DNA from: Sulfobacillus benefaciens
GTDB lineage: Bacteria > Bacillota > Sulfobacillia > Sulfobacillales > Sulfobacillaceae
Direction of reading: 5' to 3'
Assembly: GCA_003023725.1 (NCBI GenBank)
Contig: PXYT01000034.1
Span: 26,508-66,059, forward strand
Length of the DNA: 39,552 bases
Shown here: positions 34,314 through 39,552 of the stretch, piece after piece
How positions within the stretch are numbered: position 1 is the first letter of the stretch
How the letters are laid out: each line of letters begins with the position of its first letter
The notes under the pieces: generated by a model
The model's input: the letters and a program-made list of their open reading frames with translations, nothing else
Databases searched by the model: none
What the model was told of the DNA's origin: nothing
Translations under genes and position numbers: made by a program

Positions 34314-36193
34314 GCTAACACCTCGGGTAAAACCTCTTCGACCGTACCGACAAAAATAATCTTCATGTCTCCGATTCCGGGAGGCACATCTCCCTCGTTG
34401 TCCTTGGGAATCAGCACCGTAGTCAATCCTTGCTGACGGGCGCCAAAGATTTTCTCGGGAATTCCTCCGACAGGCTTAATGCGTCCCGACAACGACAATT
34501 CCCCGGTTAACGCCACCGTTGGGCGCAGAGGTATCTGTGTCAAGGCACTATAAATGGCGGCGAAGATCGCAACCCCAGCAGACGGTCCGTCGATATTGCC
34601 CCCGCCCACCACATTAACATGAACATCATATTGGGTCAGATCCCGTCCCGTCAAATTCCGGAGAACAGTCGCCGCATTGAAAACCGAATCTTTGGCCATT
34701 GAGCCGGCTGTGTCGTTAAACCTCCAGCGACCTTCTCCCCCTTTGTCCCGCGGAAACACCGTCGCCTCAATCTCCAATACCAGCCCCTGAAAGCCAGCCA
34801 CGGCCAACCCCAGTGCTCGCCCTACTACGGGTTCCCGTGAAATAGAAGGACGTACCGGAACCAGCCGACTCCGGCTAATGACATCTTTCATAACCTCGGC
34901 CCCGATAATCTGAGGGCGCTCATTGTTGCGCAGATAGGCAACCGAAAAAGCATCGGCCAAAAGAGCCACCGCTTTCCGGCCTTCCAGTGTATAGTCTCCG
35001 ATAAGGCGAGCCGCGTCGGCCGTTGTGGAAACTTGCAACCGTTCGGCAGCTTGCATCACGATCTTGCGGATATCGTCCGGTGTTAGCGGGTCAAAGTAAA
35101 TTTCTGCGCAGCGAGAACGCAAGGCCGGAGAAATATCCTCAGGGCTTCTTGTCGTAGCGCCAATGAGAATGAAATCGGCCGGAGCTCCCTCCGCGAAGAG
35201 TTTGTGAACGTATTTGGGAACATTGAGGTCGGTCGGGTCGTAATACGGGGAGTCAAAGTACACCCTCTTGTCCTCAAGGACTTTCAAAAGCTTGTTCTGG
35301 AGGATCGGATCCATTTCCCCGATCTCATCAATGAAAAGTACGCCCCCATGAGCATCAGTCACTAACCCTGTCTTGGGCTCCGGAATTCCGCTTTCGGCAA
35401 GATCACGCCGAGCGCCTTGGTATATCGGATCGTGAACAGAACCCAGAAGAGGGTTGGTAATCTCTCGAGGATCCCACCGCAGTGTTGTGCCGTCAGCCTC
35501 CACAAAGGGAGCTTCTTCGGCAAAAGGACTCTGATTGATTGTCCGGGCCACCTGCAGTACAAGCCGGGCTACCGTGGTTTTTCCCACACCGGGCGGACCG
35601 TACAGCAAAACGTGTTGCGGATATGGAGATGCCAGTTTGGCGAGAAGGCTGTCGACGGCGTCTTCTTGACCAATCACTTCATCCAGTTTTTCGGGGCGCA
35701 TCACTTCCAACGCCGACTGGGTTAATCCACCCTGGTCGAGTTTGACCAATTGGGCAAACTTCTTTAATGTCTCAGGCGTTTCCGGTCCACTGTCGTCTTT
35801 GAGAATTTGGTTGCGGATATCGCGAACGTAATCTTCGTGACGTTCTTGCATTTTCTCGGCGATTCGTTTTTCCAGGTCGTCTTCGAGGGTACGCCGAGCC
35901 AAGATATCCGCTAACTCATCCTCCAGTTGGTCTAATAACGGTCCGACTTCCTTTTTGCTGGGAATGTCATTAAACGACGGATCCTCTCGGATTAACTTTG
36001 CCAAAGCGAGAGTCCTTAATCCCAAATCCTCGGATCGCAGATATTTAAGGGCTTGAAGCTTGCCGGCACGTAGGATGAGGCGCTCGGGACCGTAGATCTG
36101 CATCAGGATTTCATGCAATGCAGCAACTCGCCGTTCCAGGGTATTAGCCTGTCTCCGTGTTTTAGGTTCTGTTTTCTTTGCGTTATCTGCCAT
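34310..36193 (-). CDS. lonC: ATP-dependent protease LonC (spore-former Lon family)
   Basis: 627 residues from ATG 36193, six bases after AGGAGGG; an earlier ATG at 36220 directly follows the rplI stop without a ribosome site. No classical Lon substrate domain; instead a charged coiled-coil-like N-terminus (about 90-150), then an AAA+ module with Walker A GPPGVGKT at 199-206 and Walker B VLFIDEIGEM near 285-294, arginine-finger region SPALRSRC, and a Lon protease domain with Ser538 (IDGPSAGVA) and Lys581 (GIPEKIFGAR), 43 apart as in E. coli Lon. Matches the LonC type of endospore formers. It sits in the rplI-dnaB operon, overlapping dnaB by four bases. Confidence 0.9.
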   Translation of the reverse strand: MADNAKKTEPKTRRQANTLERRVAALHEILMQIYGPERLILRAGKLQALKYLRSEDLGLRTLALAKLIREDPSFNDIPSKKEVGPLLDQLEDELADILARRTLEDDLEKRIAEKMQERHEDYVRDIRNQILKDDSGPETPETLKKFAQLVKLDQGGLTQSALEVMRPEKLDEVIGQEDAVDSLLAKLASPYPQHVLLYGPPGVGKTTVARLVLQVARTINQSPFAEEAPFVEADGTTLRWDPREITNPLLGSVHDPIYQGARRDLAESGIPEPKTGLVTDAHGGVLFIDEIGEMDPILQNKLLKVLEDKRVYFDSPYYDPTDLNVPKYVHKLFAEGAPADFILIGATTRSPEDISPALRSRCAEIYFDPLTPDDIRKIVMQAAERLQVSTTADAARLIGDYTLEGRKAVALLADAFSVAYLRNNERPQIIGAEVMKDVISRSRLVPVRPSISREPVVGRALGLAVAGFQGLVLEIEATVFPRDKGGEGRWRFNDTAGSMAKDSVFNAATVLRNLTGRDLTQYDVHVNVVGGGNIDGPSAGVAIFAAIYSALTQIPLRPTVALTGELSLSGRIKPVGGIPEKIFGARQQGLTTVLIPKDNEGDVPPGIGDMKIIFVGTVEEVLPEVLA

Positions 36194-36220
36194 ACTCACC
36201 CTCCTAGCCCCTTGTGCCAT

Positions 36221-36661
36221 TTATTCTGGAAGCACCTGTAACGTAAAATCAGCATTAATATCCTGGTAGAAGTGGCAATGCACCGTATATGTCCCGACAT
36301 GGTGAATAGGTTCGGTTTCAATTTTCTTTTTATCAACAGGATATCCCCGACTCTTGAGGAGATCGGCCACATCCTGGGTAGTAATAGCACCGAATAATCG
36401 GCCTTGGTCACCACTTTTAGCTCGCAGAATAAACGTTTGATCCTTCAACTCCTTGACCAGTTTTCGATATTGATCCAGAGTCTTTTGCTGCTGTGCCTCC
36501 TGTTTGGCTCTCTCTCGTCTCAGCTGATCCTCCCTGGCTTTGGTAGCTTCCACAGCAAACCCTTTCCGGATTAGGTAATTACGGGCGTAGCCGTCCTTGA
36601 CTTCAATAACATCCCCTTTATTGCCGCTGCCGCGTACATCCTGTAACAGAATAACCCGCAT
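36221..36661 (-). CDS. rplI: Ribosomal protein L9 (bL9)
   Basis: 146 residues. N-terminal rRNA-binding domain MRVILLQDVRGSGNKGDVIEVKDGYARNYL, the long connecting helix rich in Lys/Glu/Gln (about 41-75) and the C-terminal domain ending in TYTVHCHFYQDINADFTLQVLPE (seen in parts at 120-146). Binds 23S rRNA at the base of the L1 stalk. ATG 36661 lies one base after the yybS stop; its ribosome site AAGGAGG is inside the last codons of yybS, so translation is coupled. Confidence 0.96.
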   Translation of the reverse strand: MRVILLQDVRGSGNKGDVIEVKDGYARNYLIRKGFAVEATKAREDQLRRERAKQEAQQQKTLDQYRKLVKELKDQTFILRAKSGDQGRLFGAITTQDVADLLKSRGYPVDKKKIETEPIHHVGTYTVHCHFYQDINADFTLQVLPE

Positions 36662-36662
36662 G

Positions 36663-37634
36663 CTATAACCTCCTTAACGTCATTGCGTAATCCCGCAGGT
36701 GCCAAATGCCTTCATACATTCCCAGCAGGCATAACAAAACGAGGCCGACCCATGACGCAACTGCCCACAAACCCAATAAACACACCCGGTAAACTTTCGG
36801 TAATCCCGCTAATTCGGCGACCCGCCAGACTACATTGGCGCCGATCACCACATAAGCCGTGAGAGTCACCACGGCCCCTTCTACCAACATAAGGGGCTCG
36901 TGATGGAAAAAATTTGCCACAGCCAATACTAAAAGATCGGTCAGGGTCACCCACATGAACCACTGTGGAAGCCGCCAGCGACCGAAAAAAGGAACTTGCG
37001 CAATCGACAGGTCCTCAAGTTCGGCAAAAAAAGCCAGTAACAAAAATATCGCAGTACCCCAAAAAATCTGATTAGCGACAAAGCCAAGAAACCAGTACCG
37101 GGAGGTCCAAGCAGCCCCAAGGTTCAGCTGTAAGGCAGCCTGAATCCATAGAAGGGATCGCGTACTCGACAACATCAAGGCGTGATTGGGATGAAAATCA
37201 TAAGCCTGCGCAATTAGGTATTGACTGATTCCCACTCCTGCCACAGTGCCGAGCCAGCGGTACGCAGCCTTTTTGCGCTTGCGGTACGCCCATCCGGTAA
37301 CCACGGTTACCGGGAGCGCGGACAAAACAAAAAATATATCCCATTGAGAGCCACCGGGAAATAACGGGATAGCCGCCATCTCCATCAGCACCATGCCGAC
37401 GACAAACGGCCACGGCCTCCGCATCACCGTGATGCTTAGCCCCAGGGGCATGATAGCGCGAACCAAGGGCTGCCAGTCAGGCGCTACAACCAGCCAGCCG
37501 CATAACATGACGGCAAAACTAGTCAGGAATGCTATTTCCGTAATGAATTCGAGTCGCCGTAGATGGGCGGTCATTCGCCGTTGACCTTTTACGGTTTTAA
37601 GGGCCGAATCAATCGGTTCCGGACTCCGGATCAT
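36663..37634 (-). CDS. YybS-like DUF2232 membrane protein
   Basis: 323 residues with seven to eight hydrophobic segments, including LEFITEIAFLTSFAVMLCGW, GLSITVMRRPWPFVVGMVLM and LLGLWAVASWVGLVLLCLLG. The position directly upstream of rplI, and the overall length and helix layout, match the DUF2232/YybS family, which resembles S-component or polytopic transport proteins of unknown role; it lacks the usual GAT-rich conserved C-terminus that I could point to, so the call rests partly on context. ATG 37634 follows TAGGAGAA. First gene of the yybS-rplI-lonC-dnaB-purA operon, with a leader of about 190 bases. Confidence 0.75.
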   Translation of the reverse strand: MIRSPEPIDSALKTVKGQRRMTAHLRRLEFITEIAFLTSFAVMLCGWLVVAPDWQPLVRAIMPLGLSITVMRRPWPFVVGMVLMEMAAIPLFPGGSQWDIFFVLSALPVTVVTGWAYRKRKKAAYRWLGTVAGVGISQYLIAQAYDFHPNHALMLSSTRSLLWIQAALQLNLGAAWTSRYWFLGFVANQIFWGTAIFLLLAFFAELEDLSIAQVPFFGRWRLPQWFMWVTLTDLLVLAVANFFHHEPLMLVEGAVVTLTAYVVIGANVVWRVAELAGLPKVYRVCLLGLWAVASWVGLVLLCLLGMYEGIWHLRDYAMTLRRL

Positions 37635-37832
37635 GCCTTATTCTCCTACCTTTAGGTTAGGACTGCTCACCAAATTGCCACCCGAAACACCAACAGACCA
37701 ATCCCTGGATGCGAGGATGTATGGCACCTTTTCATTGTGGTGGTTTATCCCGGAAACTGAATCCGTGTAACCGGCTATCCAGTGATTAAGGATTTCGCAA
37801 GCAGACTTTGCCTACCGGTCTTCATAACCCTT

Positions 37833-37861
37833 GTTATACTCCACTACCATGCCATAAGCAA
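37833..37861 (-). promoter_or_regulatory. Probable promoter of the yybS-rplI-lonC-dnaB-purA operon
   Basis: Minus strand TTGCTT (37856-37861), 17-base spacer, TATAAC (37833-37838). It follows the terminator of the preceding rpsF operon and would give a leader of about 190 bases. Confidence 0.55.
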
Positions 37862-37893
37862 TCTTTTCGTCTCTTAACACAACAACCATATCA

Positions 37894-37934
37894 TAGAGTA
37901 AAAAGAGCACGCCTCGCGTGCTCTTTTTACTCTA
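37894..37934 (-). terminator. Terminator of the rpsF-ssb-rpsR operon
   Basis: Perfect 19-bp stem (37894-37912 with 37916-37934) and a three-base loop, with an A/T-rich outer part containing AAAAAG/CTTTTT. It begins one base after the rpsR stop. The stem is symmetric enough to act in both directions. Confidence 0.85.
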
Positions 37935-37935
37935 G

Positions 37936-38166
37936 CTACTCAATGGTGAAGGGCAAAAGAGCCATTTGGCGAGCACGCTTGATGGCTACTGTCATTTGCC
38001 TCTGGTGCTTGGCGCAGTTTCCGGAGATTCTTCGAGGAAGAATCTTTCCCCGTTCGGTAATATACCGCCTTAGGCGCGTCGCCTCTTTAAAGTCAACAGA
38101 TTCAACCTTGTCCACACAAAACCCACAAACCTTTTTCTTGGGTCGACGACCCCGTTCCTTCCGCAA
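37936..38166 (-). CDS. rpsR: Ribosomal protein S18 (bS18), zinc-binding form
   Basis: 76 residues from TTG 38166, eight bases after AAAGGAG; the GTG at 38175 directly abuts that ribosome site and cannot use it. The core [22 protein letters not shown] and [23 protein letters not shown] is standard. Cys14 and Cys17 (KVCGFCVDK) with Cys51 and His54 (NCAKHQ) make a CxxC...CxxH zinc site, so this is the C+ paralogue. It binds 16S rRNA as a dimer with S6, encoded two genes upstream. Last gene of rpsF-ssb-rpsR. Confidence 0.95.
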   Translation of the reverse strand: MRKERGRRPKKKVCGFCVDKVESVDFKEATRLRRYITERGKILPRRISGNCAKHQRQMTVAIKRARQMALLPFTIE

Positions 38167-38219
38167 GCTCTTCACTCCTTTCGACTGTGGATTCTCGCTT
38201 GGTAGAAATTAAGGAGAAA

Positions 38220-38618
38220 TTAAAAAGGGAGATCATCGGGAAAGGCGACATCTTCCGTGTCAGGATTCTCTTGGGGCGCAGATGATGTCTGTCCCTCTTT
38301 GGGGCGATCCAAGAATCTCACGCTATCCGCTATCACCTCGGCCACACGCCGTTTCGTGCCGTCTTGGGCTTCATAGCTGCGAATTTGGAGGCGCCCCTCC
38401 AAAGCCACTAATCGCCCTTTTGCCAAGTGGTTTCCCACCGTCTCTCCCAACTTACGCCACGCCACGCAGTCGATGAAGTCGGCTTCTCTTTGCCCTTGCT
38501 GGTTCGTGAAAGGGCGATCCACTGCTAACGTAAACGAAGCCACGGGGACACCTTGCGGCGTGTAGCGCAGTTCGGGATCACGCGTTAAGCGGCCAATGAG
38601 AATAATGCGGTTTAACAT
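38220..38618 (-). CDS. ssb: Single-stranded DNA-binding protein
   Basis: 132 residues. OB fold in the first 105 residues with [45 protein letters not shown] and [17 protein letters not shown]; a short linker; and the acidic tail ending DDLPF, which recruits partner proteins of replication and repair. GGGAGG precedes ATG 38618. It sits between rpsF and rpsR, the classical Firmicutes order, and is coexpressed with the ribosomal proteins. Confidence 0.96.
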   Translation of the reverse strand: MLNRIILIGRLTRDPELRYTPQGVPVASFTLAVDRPFTNQQGQREADFIDCVAWRKLGETVGNHLAKGRLVALEGRLQIRSYEAQDGTKRRVAEVIADSVRFLDRPKEGQTSSAPQENPDTEDVAFPDDLPF

Positions 38619-38633
38619 GAGGTTCCTCCCTTT

Positions 38634-38927
38634 TTAATCGTCAATCCGTACAACAATCGACCGGACCACGTCCTCATGAATTTTCAAGACACGCGTTATT
38701 TCATTAGTGATGTCATTGGGTCCCTCGTAATCGAAGTCGACAACCACATAGAATCCTTCGGTCAGGCGCGTAATCTCGTAAGCTAACTTGCGGCGTCCCC
38801 ACTTGTCCACTTTGGTAACTGCAGCGTGTTCCTGGGCCAACAATTCATTAAAATGGTCGATGTCGGCCTGAGTCTGTTCTTCACCCAAGTCAGGTTTTAA
38901 AATATACATAAGCTCATAATGAGCCAA
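38634..38927 (-). CDS. rpsF: Ribosomal protein S6 (bS6)
   Basis: 97 residues with a TTG start at 38927, nine bases after GAGGAGG. MAHYELMYILKPDLGEE, the central KVDKWGRRKLAYEI and EGFYVVVDFDY are typical S6 signatures; the C-terminus ends shortly after HEDVVRSIVVRIDD without a glutamate tail. It binds the central domain of 16S rRNA together with S18. First gene of rpsF-ssb-rpsR, 15 bases before ssb, preceded by a structured leader. Confidence 0.96.
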   Translation of the reverse strand: MAHYELMYILKPDLGEEQTQADIDHFNELLAQEHAAVTKVDKWGRRKLAYEITRLTEGFYVVVDFDYEGPNDITNEITRVLKIHEDVVRSIVVRIDD

Positions 38928-38943
38928 ACTTTTTCACCTCCTC

Positions 38944-39012
38944 CACGGTCACCCGTACGCACGGGGGCTCCGTATTCCACCGGAGCAGGGTGGTGTGAGC
39001 AGAAGCTCAAAC
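38944..39012 (-). promoter_or_regulatory. Candidate S6:S18 leader RNA of the rpsF operon
   Basis: Between promoter and ribosome site the minus-strand transcript can form GAGC/GCTC (about 38996-39007), GCTCCG/CGGAGC enclosing GTGGAATA (38967-38986), and CCCGT/ACGGG (38952-38965). The hairpin at 38967-38986 contains CCGGTGGAATAC, made of the same elements (GGAATAC and CCGGTGG) as the S6:S18 binding region of 16S rRNA. Many rpsF operons carry an autoregulatory leader recognised by the S6:S18 complex. Fit to the published consensus was not tested. Confidence 0.45.
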
Positions 39013-39018
39013 AGACAT

Positions 39019-39047
39019 AGTGTAGCAGCTAATGGATGTGTTGGCAA
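39019..39047 (-). promoter_or_regulatory. Promoter of the rpsF-ssb-rpsR operon
   Basis: Minus strand TTGCCA (39042-39047), 17-base spacer, TACACT (39019-39024). The start near 39012 gives a leader of about 85 bases. Confidence 0.65.
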
Positions 39048-39552
39048 CGATCAGGAGCGGCACTCGGTAGGGCAAGCCCCGCTATACGGATATCAATGCC
39101 CTCGGTGATCATGTCTTGAAGTTTGCACAGTTGTCTCAACTTGGATGTCAGGGCATGGCCAACAACCGTGAGGGGTCTTTAAGAGAGAGTTTAGGTTGGT
39201 TCACGTTTTCCGATACCGTCATCGACGGTTCGATTGCCCGATCGAAAGAATCCGCACCATTGGCGGTTCTGTTCTTCGTCCATGCCTAGGCCGTTTGGAG
39301 TTAGTTCTTCTAGGCTCTAGGCCTTCACATATGAAATGTCGAAGCTAATATATTGCACACATATTCTGTGGGCTCACTCTCTTAAAATTCTTTTGAGCTA
39401 CCAACGGACACCCTTGCCGCATAAAGTTTCCACACGATCCGCAAGCCGAAGCGATAGGCACGTCCCTGTCCGCCGTGGCCCGATAAGCCAGCTGTTTCCA
39501 AGTGTTACAACTCTTGCAGCAACGTGTTGGACTCCCGCCTGATGGGTCACCC
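39048..39552. other. Gene-free stretch at the right edge
   Basis: No gene recognised. A plus-strand frame is open for 72 codons (39071-39286) with possible TTG 39116 or ATG 39155 starts, but no clear ribosome site and no known motif. Confidence 0.4.

Noticed and set aside
39071-39286. 72-codon stop-free stretch at the right edge.
   Set aside because: No convincing start or family similarity; a run of this length is not rare across six frames.

Overview
The window looks like a chromosomal segment of a moderately GC-rich, endospore-forming Gram-positive bacterium. The pointers are a LonC-type (spore-former) Lon protease, a Bacillus-type branched-chain dehydrogenase operon, a NamA/YqjM-type ene-reductase, strong AGGAGG ribosome sites, many TTG/GTG starts, and the rpsF-ssb-rpsR / yybS-rplI-lonC-dnaB-purA order seen in Firmicutes. 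A Sulfobacillus-like lineage would fit, but that is inference. Nearly all genes lie on the minus strand.

Region by region. 1-192: 5' end of tadA, directly behind a tRNA-Arg(CCU) gene with a consensus promoter. 193-3306: mostly non-coding or decayed DNA holding a small two-helix membrane protein, a DUF4338-like fragment and, at 2483-2722, a glutaredoxin-like gene. Its first active-site cysteine codon is an in-frame UGA, followed at the right distance by a bacterial SECIS-like hairpin; it is the best candidate here for something new. 3407-6348 (+): an acyl-CoA racemase-like protein, a thiolase and an HSD10-type 3-hydroxyacyl-CoA dehydrogenase. 7157-18687 (-): lipB, then (in reverse of transcription) E2, E1beta, two tandem E1alpha paralogues and E3 of a branched-chain 2-oxoacid dehydrogenase, gamma-glutamyltransferase, PIG-L deacetylase, MazG-like protein, NamA and RlmH. 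18936-21186 (+): a small membrane protein and an ammonium transporter with its own promoter and terminator. 21700-26944: HtrA protease, a lipoprotein, an MBL-fold hydrolase and a divergent glycerate-kinase-like protein. 26945-28851: about 1.9 kb without recognisable genes. 28889-31249: tRNA-Thr(CGU), L,D-transpeptidase with a partner membrane protein, a class II aldolase and tRNA-Gly(CCC). 31601-39047 (-): purA, dnaB, lonC, rplI and yybS as one compact operon, then rpsR, ssb and rpsF as a second operon with a candidate S6:S18 leader.

How they fit together. The dehydrogenase operon, LipB (which supplies octanoyl groups for E2 lipoylation) and the racemase-thiolase-HSD10 operon together suggest catabolism of branched-chain amino acids, especially isoleucine; the acyl-CoA dehydrogenase and enoyl-CoA hydratase steps are not in the window. 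The right end is information processing: primosomal helicase, SSB, ribosomal proteins and adenylate synthesis. All three tRNA genes have a C at the wobble position and read G-ending codons.

Limits: identifications come from motifs read by eye. No database search, folding program or alignment was run.
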